From the NCBI GenBank assembly GCA_002212985.1, contig NBMY01000115.1, positions 1-64,000 on the forward strand: a DNA stretch of 64,000 nt. The letters are read 5' to 3'. A program made the translations under genes and the position numbers. This document shows positions 45,621 through 54,375 of the stretch, in pieces. The first letter of the stretch is position 1; every line of letters starts with the position of its first letter. The DNA comes from Sphingobacteriales bacterium TSM_CSS (GTDB taxonomy: Bacteria > Bacteroidota > Bacteroidia > Chitinophagales > UBA2359). The notes beneath the pieces were generated by a model. That model was not told the DNA's origin. It ran no database searches and saw nothing but the letters and a program-made list of their open reading frames with translations.

Positions 45621-46661
45621 ATGAACAAGCTATCAAAAATTACAAGGGTATTCATTGCCGGCTCTGCGCTTTTGCTCATTGCCACTTACTTTTTACCCGC
45701 ATGGAAAATTCTTCTGTGGGCGCCCCAATACCCCGAAGGATTGGAAATGAAAATATGGCTCACCAAACTATCGGGCGATGTAAAGGTGATTAACGGGCTA
45801 AACCATTACATCGGCATGAAAGAAATTCACGAAGAAATGTTTCCCGAATTTACCTGGCTTCCTTATATTGTAGCATTTTACATTGCAATTGGTTTGGCAG
45901 TAAGCCTGCTCAACCGCCGAATGGGGTTGTTGGTATATGTGTTGCTGCTCATTGCCGGCGCCGCTGCCGCCCTTACCGATTTTTACCTTTGGGGCTACGA
46001 CTATGGACACAACCTGAACCCCGATGCTGCTATTGTGGTACCGGGCATGGCTTATCAGCCTCCTTTGCTGGGGTATAAAGTGCTGCTCAACTTTACTGCT
46101 CTTTCTATACCCGATACCGGCGGCTGGATTTTTACCGCCGTAGGTGCAATTGCTATTTTGTGCCTTGTATATGAATTTTGGAGAAGCCGCAACCTAAAAA
46201 CACAAAGTAAACCTGCCACTGCAATTGTGACCTTTGTTCTGCTTACTTCCGTGTTGCTGTCTTTTACCTCTTGCGGCATTGAACCCCGCCCCATTAACTA
46301 TGGTAAGGACATATGCAGCCACTGCAAAATGACCCTCGTGGACAAACGATTTGGTGCCGAAGCAGTTAGCAAAAAAGGTAAAGTATTTGTTTTTGATGAT
46401 TTGGGATGTATGTCCGCATGGGCAAAATCGGGCGAGGTAAAAACCGATGCTATTGCTTTGTGGCTAACCGCCGATTTTTCTGAACAAGGAACGCTAACCG
46501 ATGCCACTAAATCCTTTTACCTGCAACACCCCGAACTGAAAAGCCCCATGGCTTCCAATATTGCCGGTTTTGCGCAGGAAAACGGGTTAAAAACCGTACA
46601 AAACCAATTGGGCAATGGTAGAACTTTAACCTGGCCCGAAGTATTAAACAGTAACAGGTAA
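45621..46661 (+). CDS. nosL: Membrane-domain/NosL fusion, copper chaperone for NosZ
   Basis: 346 residues. The N-terminal half has four membrane helices (about 9-31, 80-98, 101-120, 165-186) and no named domain. A further hydrophobic segment runs to LLSFTSC (Cys 218), the lipobox of an ordinary NosL, then ICSHCKMTLVDKRFGAEAV, the Cu(I)-binding NosL motif, and a full NosL domain to the end. NosL delivers copper to NosZ. The retained internal lipobox suggests fusion of a membrane protein with a former lipoprotein. Confidence 0.88.
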   Translation: MNKLSKITRVFIAGSALLLIATYFLPAWKILLWAPQYPEGLEMKIWLTKLSGDVKVINGLNHYIGMKEIHEEMFPEFTWLPYIVAFYIAIGLAVSLLNRRMGLLVYVLLLIAGAAAALTDFYLWGYDYGHNLNPDAAIVVPGMAYQPPLLGYKVLLNFTALSIPDTGGWIFTAVGAIAILCLVYEFWRSRNLKTQSKPATAIVTFVLLTSVLLSFTSCGIEPRPINYGKDICSHCKMTLVDKRFGAEAVSKKGKVFVFDDLGCMSAWAKSGEVKTDAIALWLTADFSEQGTLTDATKSFYLQHPELKSPMASNIAGFAQENGLKTVQNQLGNGRTLTWPEVLNSNR

Positions 46662-46724
46662 TTTTTTTGCTAAGTTTGCACTTGTATTGGCAGTATTTTT
46701 TTCATGCCTTAACTGCTAAAATGT

Positions 46725-47984
46725 ATGTTGTACCGCATATTTATCTGCTTTTTCCTGTTACTAACTTCCCAAAATTGTGCCTTTGCCGCCACTGTAGAGG
46801 TTTGCCCCAACTGCAACACAACTTCCGTTGCACAAGCCATTAATATAGCACAACCCTGCGATACAGTGCTGGTTCAAGCCGGAACCTACCACGAACCAAC
46901 CCTGCTGATTGATAAGCCGCTTTTCTTAATTGGCCGCAATTTCCCCATTCTCGACGGGCAGGAAAAAGTGGAAATTATTTCGGTACAAGCCAGCCAGGTA
47001 GTCATTGACGGGTTTCAAATAATAAACGCCGCCTTTTCCAGTTCAAGAGAACTTGCCGGCATAAATGTTATGAACGCCGGCTATATACAAATTAGTAACA
47101 ACCGGTTAAACAACACCTGTTTTGGCATTTACTTAGCCAATGTTAACAACAGCGCCATTCTTAACAACACCCTGCAGGCACAGGCAACCATAGAATTAAG
47201 CGCCGGAAACGGCATCCATGCATGGAAATGCAACAACCTGCTAATAAACGGCAATACCGTGACCGGCCACCGCGATGGTATTTACTTTGAATTTGTAACC
47301 TACTCTTCCATTATCAACAACCACAGTCACAAAAACCTGCGTTACGGGTTGCACTTTATGTTCTCCAACAACGACCGCTACCAAAACAACATTTTTGAAA
47401 ATAACGGCGCCGGCGTTGCCGTCATGTACAGCAACAAGGTAACTATGATTAACAACCATTTTGTACACAACTGGGGCGACAGCGCCTACGGCTTACTGCT
47501 GAAAGACATAGCCGACAGCCATATTGAAGGTAATTTGTTTGAAGAAAATACCACCGGCATACACATGGAAGGCAGCAGCAGAATGGATCTGATTTATAAT
47601 ACCTTTACCCAAAACGGTTGGGCAGTGCAACTGCAGGCCAGTTGCGACAACAATGATTTTAGTAACAATAATTTTACCGGAAATACTTTTGATATTGCCA
47701 CCAATGGCACATTAGTGCTTAATAAAATTAACCACAACTTCTGGGATAAATATGAAGGCTACGACCTGAATAAAGACGGCATTGGCGATGTGCCCTACCG
47801 CCCGGTGAGCCTCTACTCTATGTTGGTTGCCGAAATGCCCTTTACCATTATGCTTTGGCGCAGCTTTGTGGTGTATCTTATAGACCGCATGGAAAAACTC
47901 CTGCCAAGCCTTACCCCCGAAAACATGCTGGATTCTTCGCCACTTATGAAAAAAGTAAATTATGATACAAGTAAATCAACTTAA
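46725..47984 (+). CDS. nosD: NosD, periplasmic NosZ maturation factor
   Basis: 419 residues with a signal peptide and a right-handed beta-helix of many short repeats rich in Asn (for example NNRLNNTCFGIYLANVNNSA and ENNGAGVAVMYSN). NosD belongs to the CASH/pectate lyase-like fold and supports sulfur/copper loading of the CuZ site with the NosFY ABC transporter. A TAAGTTTG element at 46671-46678 may give an extra promoter. Its 3' end overlaps nosF by 23 bases. Confidence 0.94.
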   Translation: MLYRIFICFFLLLTSQNCAFAATVEVCPNCNTTSVAQAINIAQPCDTVLVQAGTYHEPTLLIDKPLFLIGRNFPILDGQEKVEIISVQASQVVIDGFQIINAAFSSSRELAGINVMNAGYIQISNNRLNNTCFGIYLANVNNSAILNNTLQAQATIELSAGNGIHAWKCNNLLINGNTVTGHRDGIYFEFVTYSSIINNHSHKNLRYGLHFMFSNNDRYQNNIFENNGAGVAVMYSNKVTMINNHFVHNWGDSAYGLLLKDIADSHIEGNLFEENTTGIHMEGSSRMDLIYNTFTQNGWAVQLQASCDNNDFSNNNFTGNTFDIATNGTLVLNKINHNFWDKYEGYDLNKDGIGDVPYRPVSLYSMLVAEMPFTIMLWRSFVVYLIDRMEKLLPSLTPENMLDSSPLMKKVNYDTSKST

Positions 47985-48693
47985 CAAAAAATTTGGCAGT
48001 CTTCATGCCCTCAAAGACGTAAATGTGTCGTTCAACACAGGGCAGGTAGTAGCAGTCATAGGGCCAAACGGTTCGGGAAAAACCACGTTCATTAAATGCC
48101 TGCTGGGCATGGTATTACCAGATACCGGCCAAATTTTGTTTGATGGGCAAAACATTGCCAACAACTGGAACTACCGCCGCCATATAGGATATATGCCCCA
48201 AATTGGCCGCTACCCCGATAACATGGAAGTAGGGCAATTGTTTGAAATGATGAAAGACATACGAACCGAAAACAACCTTGCCCCGATAACAGACACTGAA
48301 CTGCTGGATTCCTTTGAAATGGAAAAAATTAACCAAAAACCCATGCGCACCCTTTCGGGCGGAACCCGGCAAAAAGTTAGCGCCTGCCTGGCTTTCCTCT
48401 TCGGGCCAAAAGTGTTGATTTTAGATGAACCAACCACCGGATTAGACCCTTTGTCGGCAGAAATTCTGAAAGCCAAAATTGCCCGCGAAAAAACCAACAA
48501 CAAACTGGTACTTATAACCTCCCATATATTGAGCGACCTTGACGAACTGGTAACCGATGTGCTGTATATTTTTGAAGGCGATGTGCTTTTTTATAAACCA
48601 CTTCAAAACCTTAAAACCGATACCGGCGAAGACAAACTAAGCCGAGCCATAGCCAAAATTATACAATCGGGACACAAATTAACGCAGGCGTAG
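47962..48693 (+). CDS. nosF: NosF, ABC transporter ATP-binding protein
   Basis: 243 residues. Walker A is GPNGSGKTT, the signature LSGGTRQKVSACLAF, and Walker B VLILDEPTTGLDP. It pairs with NosY to move a sulfur species or otherwise energise NosZ maturation. Its start lies inside the end of nosD, so translation is probably coupled. Confidence 0.94.
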   Translation: MIQVNQLNKKFGSLHALKDVNVSFNTGQVVAVIGPNGSGKTTFIKCLLGMVLPDTGQILFDGQNIANNWNYRRHIGYMPQIGRYPDNMEVGQLFEMMKDIRTENNLAPITDTELLDSFEMEKINQKPMRTLSGGTRQKVSACLAFLFGPKVLILDEPTTGLDPLSAEILKAKIAREKTNNKLVLITSHILSDLDELVTDVLYIFEGDVLFYKPLQNLKTDTGEDKLSRAIAKIIQSGHKLTQA

Positions 48694-48784
48694 GGTAAAT
48701 ATACGCATCTGCTGTTGCACCTCACCAATACACTAAGCAGTAATGCCCGGCAATTTTATTTTCCTTTAAAACAAAACAAGAACC

Positions 48785-49516
48785 ATGAACCACCTCATAA
48801 GCCCCTCCGAAACCGTAGGGCAAATTGTTGCCCGAAACTTCAACACGGCAACCGTGTTTGAAAAATATAATATAGACTTTTGCTGCGGTGGCAAAAAAAC
48901 GCTGCAAACTGTTTGCGCCGAACAACACCTTAATTTCGACACACTATACCTTGAGGTAGAAGAAGCCGCCAACAGGCAGGTGCCGCCCTCACAAAATGCC
49001 GCCTATTGGTCACTAACCTTTTTAACCGAATACATTGTACATACACACCATCGGTATGTTCAAGAGTCAATTCCGGTACTGTTAAAATATACTGCCAAAA
49101 TTGCCTCGGTGCATGGTAAAAACCACCCCGAACTTATTGAGGTAGCACGCCTTTTTGCCGAACTTGCCCAAGACCTGTTGCAACACATGAAAAAAGAAGA
49201 AATTATTTTATTCCCATACATTAACGATCTGGCTGACGGCAATAATATGTCAATTCCTTCCACAACTTTTGGCTCGGTTAACAGCCCTATAATGGTAATG
49301 GAGCAAGAACACGAAACCGCCGGCAACCTCATGCACCAAATAAGAACACTTACCCATAACTACACCTTGCCCGATGATGCCTGCAATACATACGGCGTAA
49401 CCTTTGCCCGCCTGCAAGAGTTTGAAACAGACCTGCACCGGCATGTACACTTAGAAAACAACATTCTTTTCCCAAAAACCAAACAACTAGAGCAAACCTT
49501 GACCGACGGAAAATAA
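48785..49516 (+). CDS. ric: Iron-sulfur cluster repair di-iron protein (Ric/ScdA/YtfE)
   Basis: 243 residues. The N-terminal DUF542 domain shows the YNIDFCCGGKKTL motif; the rest is hemerythrin-like with His/Glu ligands in VHTHHRYV, HMKKEEIIL, EQEHETAG and HRHVHLENNIL. It repairs Fe-S clusters damaged by nitric oxide or oxidants. It sits inside the nos cluster, between nosF and a membrane protein gene, which links N2O respiration to protection against nitrosative stress. Confidence 0.94.
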   Translation: MNHLISPSETVGQIVARNFNTATVFEKYNIDFCCGGKKTLQTVCAEQHLNFDTLYLEVEEAANRQVPPSQNAAYWSLTFLTEYIVHTHHRYVQESIPVLLKYTAKIASVHGKNHPELIEVARLFAELAQDLLQHMKKEEIILFPYINDLADGNNMSIPSTTFGSVNSPIMVMEQEHETAGNLMHQIRTLTHNYTLPDDACNTYGVTFARLQEFETDLHRHVHLENNILFPKTKQLEQTLTDGK

Positions 49517-49589
49517 TTAACCTTGTCTTTTTATGCAACTGTAAGGTGAGGTAACCAACAAAGGGTTAAACGCTGCAACCAATATTACC

Positions 49590-50825
49590 ATGTACCAATC
49601 CCTGCAAATTATGCACCGCAAATGGCTTTTAACAGCATTTGTCTGGTTTTTTGTGGCCGCATCTTTGGGGTTATTGCTTCGGGTTTCCTTGTTTTACAAC
49701 CTGTCATTTACCTTTAACTACAAGTTTATGCTCCATGCCCACTCGCATGTAATGTTCATGGGCTGGCTGTTTAACCTGTTGTATATAGCCTTGGTTGGCA
49801 CGTTTATAAACCCTGCTGCTGCCCCGCGGCGGTATGCTGCCTTGTTTTATATATTTCAGGTATCGGTGGCGGGCATGTTGTTGGCTTTTCCGGTGCAGGG
49901 ATATGCAGCCGTTTCTATTGCTTTTTCTACTTTACACGTATTTGCCGATTACCTTTTTGCCTTTAGATTTTTCAAAGATACGGAAAACCCGAACCACAGC
50001 AGCAATTATGCCTTGCTGTTTGCCCGTTGGGCAGTAGTTTTTATGGTGCTTTCAACGATTGGTCCCTATGGGTTGGGTTATGCCATGGCAAACGGCTTGC
50101 AAAACACTGCATTTTACCATCTTTGCATCTACTTTTATCTGCATTTTCAGTACAACGGATGGCTAATTTTTGGCATTACTGCCCTTGTTTTGCACCATTT
50201 GGCACAGGCAGGAGTAGCGCTGCCTGCCCTACAAATGCAATGGTTTTTGCGGCTTATGGTATTTTCTTGTGTGGTTTCTTTCAGTTTATCTGCCTTGTTT
50301 ACCCATCCGCCGCTTTGGGTTTATGTGGCAGGGCTTGTTTCGGGCAGTATGCAGGCAGTGTCTATTCTGCTAACGGCGCCGCTTATATGGCAGCACCGCA
50401 GCAGGTTTGGCGCATCGGGCAGTATAACCCGATGGCTGTTTGGGTTAAGCGCGTTATCTTTCGTACTTAAAGCATTGCTTCAATTGGCATCGGCATTTGC
50501 GCCCGTTGCCGATTTTGCTTTTCAACACCGAAATATTATTATAGCCTATTTGCATCTGGTGTTTTTAGGTGTTGGCACTTTCTTTTTCCTTGCATATTTT
50601 GCACAAAACGGTCTGTTGTCATTTAAACTCCCGGTTGTACGGTGCGCTACATTTTTATTGCTTGGCGGTTTTGTAATTACCCAAACATTGCTCATTTTGC
50701 AGCTTTATTTTTCTGTAGAATGGCTGTTGGCACTGGCTACCGCTTTTTTACCGGCAAGTGCCCTGCTGTTTACCGCAGCAGCAGCACAATCAAATACAGT
50801 TTACAAAACCAACCAAAATGGGTAA
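49590..50825 (+). CDS. Polytopic membrane protein, haem-copper oxidase I/NnrS-like in pattern
   Basis: 411 residues with about 12 membrane helices. His-rich helix ends such as FMLHAHSHVMFMGW, YFYLHFQYNGW and IIIAYLHLVFLG recall haem-copper oxidase subunit I or NnrS-type proteins, but the set of six metal ligands of a catalytic oxidase is not evident. It may bind haem and act in NO or copper handling. It overlaps the start of nosY by eight bases, so the two are co-translated. The assignment is tentative. Confidence 0.6.
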   Translation: MYQSLQIMHRKWLLTAFVWFFVAASLGLLLRVSLFYNLSFTFNYKFMLHAHSHVMFMGWLFNLLYIALVGTFINPAAAPRRYAALFYIFQVSVAGMLLAFPVQGYAAVSIAFSTLHVFADYLFAFRFFKDTENPNHSSNYALLFARWAVVFMVLSTIGPYGLGYAMANGLQNTAFYHLCIYFYLHFQYNGWLIFGITALVLHHLAQAGVALPALQMQWFLRLMVFSCVVSFSLSALFTHPPLWVYVAGLVSGSMQAVSILLTAPLIWQHRSRFGASGSITRWLFGLSALSFVLKALLQLASAFAPVADFAFQHRNIIIAYLHLVFLGVGTFFFLAYFAQNGLLSFKLPVVRCATFLLLGGFVITQTLLILQLYFSVEWLLALATAFLPASALLFTAAAAQSNTVYKTNQNG

Positions 50826-51585
50826 AATTATAAAATACGTTCTTTACGATATTCTGCAAAACAAAATTATTATTGCCTATTCTTTGTTCTTGCTGTTGGT
50901 AAGCATCAGTTTTCTTAGCCTCGAAAACGATTCGGGAAAAGGTACTTTGAGTTTGCTCAACATCATACTTATTGTGTTGCCACTGGTTAGTATTGTGTTC
51001 TCTACCATTCACTTTTACAATTCCTACGAATTTATTGAACTGCTTATTGCCCAGCCCTTGCCCCGCAACAAAATATTGCTGAGCGAGTTTTTAGGCGTTT
51101 GCATTGCCCTTTTGGTGGGGTTTGCCATTGGAGTGGGATTGCCTATTGTCATGCTAAGTTTTAACCAAGCCGGCGCCATGTTGCTGCTTTCGGGCGCACT
51201 ACTTACGGTAGTTTTTACCTCGCTGGCGTTCTGGGCATCGGTTATTACCAACGATAAGGCAAAAGGCATTGGCATTTCGCTCATGTTGTGGTTTTACTTT
51301 TCGCTCATATATGACGGGCTGGTGCTTATGCTGCTGTTTACTTTTGGCGATTACCCGCTCGAAAAAGCCGTAATGGTACTTACCGCCCTTAACCCCGTTG
51401 ACCTTGGACGAATTATGATTTTGCTCAAATTAGATGCTTCGGCTCTTATGGGATACACCGGCGCTTTATACAAAAACTTTTTTGGCAGCGGCTATGGTAC
51501 GGCAATAGCATCGGCAGTTATGTTGGTTTGGGCAATAGTGCCGTTGCTTTTAGCCCTGCGCATGTTCAAACAAAAGGATTTGTAA
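50818..51585 (+). CDS. nosY: NosY, ABC transporter permease
   Basis: 255 residues from the ATG at 50818; an upstream extension of the frame overlaps the previous gene and is not used. Six membrane helices are visible, and the segment HFYNSYEFIELLIAQPLPR followed by ILLSEFLG is characteristic of NosY-type permeases. It works with NosF (encoded 2.1 kb upstream) and NosD in the maturation of NosZ. The separation from nosF by two genes is unusual. Confidence 0.92.
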   Translation: MGKIIKYVLYDILQNKIIIAYSLFLLLVSISFLSLENDSGKGTLSLLNIILIVLPLVSIVFSTIHFYNSYEFIELLIAQPLPRNKILLSEFLGVCIALLVGFAIGVGLPIVMLSFNQAGAMLLLSGALLTVVFTSLAFWASVITNDKAKGIGISLMLWFYFSLIYDGLVLMLLFTFGDYPLEKAVMVLTALNPVDLGRIMILLKLDASALMGYTGALYKNFFGSGYGTAIASAVMLVWAIVPLLLALRMFKQKDL

Positions 51586-51649
51586 ACATCAAAGCTCATA
51601 ATATCGTGGAGTTTATTTATCTTTACTGCGTTCAACTTGCAATAACGGT

Positions 51650-52036
51650 ATGAAAAAACCTTTTACTCTTTTTTCGGGGTATATACCCTACCGCTTTCCA
51701 CAAATTATGGCAGTGTTGTTTTTGACCATTTGTACCATAAACAACATAACGGCACAACATTTCTGTACAATTCAGCAACCAGAGGCTGAAACCGTTTTTT
51801 TTCGGAAAGCACTTCATAATGTAAATGGGTTCTATGCTGCTCCCCTGCCAGTTATCAATACAATTCGTGTACACAAAACCACAAAAACGGGGGTGTATAT
51901 TTGCCGAAGCGAAAATGCCTATGCCTATCATAGGTATTCCTGTCGCGGGTTAGGCAATTGCCGGGCAGAGGTGAGCAGGGTTTCTGTTTCCGATGCACAA
52001 CGGCTGGGATACCGGCCATGCCGAATATGCTATTGA
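51650..52036 (+). CDS. Small secreted Cys-rich protein, Ada-like motif
   Basis: 128 residues with a cleavable signal sequence (near ITAQ). The C-terminal 45 residues, VYICRSENAYAYHRYSCRGL, then NCRAEV and GYRPCRICY, have four or more conserved cysteines and an HxxxxC spacing like the small Ada-type or nuclease-tail zinc-binding motif that ends in PCxxC. It may bind metal. It follows nosY by 64 bp in the same direction. Confidence 0.6.
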   Translation: MKKPFTLFSGYIPYRFPQIMAVLFLTICTINNITAQHFCTIQQPEAETVFFRKALHNVNGFYAAPLPVINTIRVHKTTKTGVYICRSENAYAYHRYSCRGLGNCRAEVSRVSVSDAQRLGYRPCRICY

Positions 52037-52183
52037 AACTGCAGCTTTATAACCGTTGCCCAAAAACCCAATTGCGGCAAACAAGCTTTTCCCCGTTTAA
52101 CAAACGGTGGCAAACCACTGAAAACATGGTTGTTCAAAAAAAACACCTCGCAAACATAGTTGCTCACATTAAATTTTGCAATT

Positions 52184-52211
52184 TTGCAGGTAAATCCTGC
52201 AATTTGTTTTT
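52184..52211 (+). terminator. Hairpin plus T-run directly at the start of the ABC permease gene
   Basis: TTGCAGG-TAAAT-CCTGCAA (52184-52202) is followed by TTTGTTTTT and then at once by the ATG at 52212. It could end transcripts from the nos side or act as a leader structure controlling translation. Confidence 0.55.
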
Positions 52212-53450
52212 ATGAAACTGCAATTTTCAGACTTATTCAAACTTAGGGGCGAGTTACCAAAAGGTGTTTACACCTTGTTGGAAATAGGCGGTGTGTTGTT
52301 GCTCCTGCTCATCTGGCAGGTAATTGCCAGCATAGGAACCACTACCACACAAGATTTTGGGGAAGACCGGCTTGCGGTGTATTTCAACGCCCGGCAATCG
52401 GCAGCACTTACCAAGCCCAAAGTATTGGTTTACGACCGAACCCCTATTAATATTGACGAACTGAAACCACTGCTCTATGATTTTAGCGCAAACAATACCC
52501 CTGTTTTGCTAATTACCGCCGAAGCCAACAAACGCATGGCGCAATCTTTGGCCGACTCTGTGGGCAACAATATAGACTTAGTTATTGCTGCACCGCAGGG
52601 CAATAAAGCCGGGGTAATGCAAAGCCTGTCAGATTTTACCGGCGCTGCCATTATTAACGATGGCTTTTTTGCCAATTCCGAAACACCCGAAATTACCGCC
52701 AATGCTTTCGGGTCGGTTGACGACCTTCAACTGTCGGGTAATGCTGTTCGGTTTACGTTAAAACAAGACTGGATTAGTAGCTCACTCCTACCCTCTCCGG
52801 TAGAAGTGGTGCGTTCATTTAAAGAACTGTTTGAGCGAGACAACCTTGTTCTCAATACTGCATTTTCGGTTTACCTTAACCTGCTGGGTTATTTCATTGC
52901 CCTGCTCATTTCCATACCCTTGGGTTTTGCCATTGGGTTGTTTCCTATTTTCAGAGCCTTGTTCAACCGCAGCATTGATGCCCTGCGGTTTGTTCCGCTT
53001 ACCGCCGTAACCGGCCTTTTTATTGCGTGGTTTGGCATTGGAACAGCCATGAAAGTGCAGTTTCTGGCTTTTGGTATTTTTGTTTACCTGCTTCCGGTTG
53101 TTGTACAACGCATTGACGAGGTGGACAGCGTATATGAACAAACGGCTTTTACCCTGGGTGCCAGCAAATTGCAGCAAATAAGAACCGTGTTTATCCCATC
53201 TGTAATTTCGCGCATTTCCGATGATGTAAGGGTGTTGGTGGCTATTTCGTGGACGTATATCATTGTAGCCGAACTGGTAAATGCCAATTCGGGTGGCATA
53301 GGAGCGCTGGCTTTTAAATCGGCAAGAATGAGCCGCATTGATAAGGTTTTTGCCATATTGCTCATTATTGTCCTCATCGGGTTTATTCAAGATAAACTGT
53401 TCCTGCTTATCGACCGGCTTTTCCTGCCGCATAAATATCAGTCGAAATAA
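52212..53450 (+). CDS. ABC importer permease with a GroEL apical-domain-like insert
   Basis: 412 residues. One membrane helix lies at about 20-41. Residues about 55-187 resemble the apical domain of GroEL: AVYFNARQSAA matches SPYF, KVLVYDRTPINIDELKPLL matches the ILLxDKKISNIRExLPVL strand/helix, PVLLITAEA matches PLLIIAED, and GVMQSLSDFTGAAII matches AMLQDIATLTGGTVI. From 215 on it is an ordinary SsuC/TauC-type permease with five helices and the EAA loop QTAFTLGASKLQQIRTVFIP. The insert probably faces the periplasm. The ATPase gene follows after 38 bp. No solute-binding protein gene is adjacent. Confidence 0.85.
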   Translation: MKLQFSDLFKLRGELPKGVYTLLEIGGVLLLLLIWQVIASIGTTTTQDFGEDRLAVYFNARQSAALTKPKVLVYDRTPINIDELKPLLYDFSANNTPVLLITAEANKRMAQSLADSVGNNIDLVIAAPQGNKAGVMQSLSDFTGAAIINDGFFANSETPEITANAFGSVDDLQLSGNAVRFTLKQDWISSSLLPSPVEVVRSFKELFERDNLVLNTAFSVYLNLLGYFIALLISIPLGFAIGLFPIFRALFNRSIDALRFVPLTAVTGLFIAWFGIGTAMKVQFLAFGIFVYLLPVVVQRIDEVDSVYEQTAFTLGASKLQQIRTVFIPSVISRISDDVRVLVAISWTYIIVAELVNANSGGIGALAFKSARMSRIDKVFAILLIIVLIGFIQDKLFLLIDRLFLPHKYQSK

Positions 53451-53488
53451 TATTAATCAACACCTTATCACCTTCTTTGTCTTTTTAT

Positions 53489-54310
53489 ATGGCCCATTAC
53501 TTTGTAGATACTCCGCAAGAAAACATTGTTGAGCTAAAAAATATTACCCAAACTTACGATGATGGTAAAGTTGTGGTATTAAAAGATTTTAATCTTCTTA
53601 TTGAAGACAAGCCCAACCAAGGGCAGTTTGTGGCGCTGCTGGGCGCATCGGGTTGTGGAAAATCTACTATATTGCGCTATATTTCGGGGCTGCAATCTCC
53701 CACTTCGGGTGATGTGCTGTTGTATGGTAAACCCCGAACCGATAAAGACAGGGTAGGCATGGTTTTCCAAAAATATTCCTCACTGCCCTGGATGACTGTA
53801 CTGGAAAACGTGGCTTTGGGTCTTAACTACCAGGGCGTTCCCAAAAAAGAGCGCGAAGAAAAAGCCCGCGACATGATTAAAAAAGTGGGACTGACCGGCC
53901 ACGAACACAAGTTTGCCCAATATCCGGCGCTGTCTGGCGGACAACTGCAACGCGTAGCTATTGCCCGAAGTTTACTGGCAAACCCCCGCATTTTACTCAT
54001 GGACGAACCCTACGGCGCCTTAGACATTAATACCCGATTAGCCATGCAGGATATGTTGCTGCAAATCTGGTACGAAGTGCATCCAACTATTATTTTTGTA
54101 ACGCACGATATTTCGGAAGCCGTGTACTTAGGCGACGATATTTACATCATGCGCTCCAACCCGGGCAATATTGTAGAGCATATTTATGTGGACTTACCCT
54201 TCCGCCGCGATCGTTCTATTAAACGAACACCCCGTTTCGAGGAACTTACCAACTATATTGAAGATAAAATGATACAGGTGGACGCCATGGTTAGAGCCGA
54301 AAAGCAGTAA
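53489..54310 (+). CDS. ABC transporter ATP-binding protein (SsuB/TauB/NrtD type)
   Basis: 273 residues from the ATG at 53489; a TTG four codons earlier is possible. Walker A is GASGCGKST, the signature LSGGQLQRVAIARSL, and Walker B ILLMDEPYGALD. Its nearest types import sulfonates, taurine or nitrate. It lies 38 bp after the GroEL-insert permease and must power it. The C-terminal RRDRSIKRTPRFEELTNYIE is typical of this class. Confidence 0.92.
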   Translation: MAHYFVDTPQENIVELKNITQTYDDGKVVVLKDFNLLIEDKPNQGQFVALLGASGCGKSTILRYISGLQSPTSGDVLLYGKPRTDKDRVGMVFQKYSSLPWMTVLENVALGLNYQGVPKKEREEKARDMIKKVGLTGHEHKFAQYPALSGGQLQRVAIARSLLANPRILLMDEPYGALDINTRLAMQDMLLQIWYEVHPTIIFVTHDISEAVYLGDDIYIMRSNPGNIVEHIYVDLPFRRDRSIKRTPRFEELTNYIEDKMIQVDAMVRAEKQ

Positions 54311-54375
54311 TGCTGCTGCTTTATAAACCGATAGCAATGGCTGTTTTGTCAGCAGGGGTTTATGCCCGTGTTCCG

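Noticed and set aside
49590-50825. Calling the 12-TM protein a terminal oxidase or nitric oxide reductase
   Set aside because: The required set of six metal-binding histidines is not evident, so only a distant resemblance is stated.
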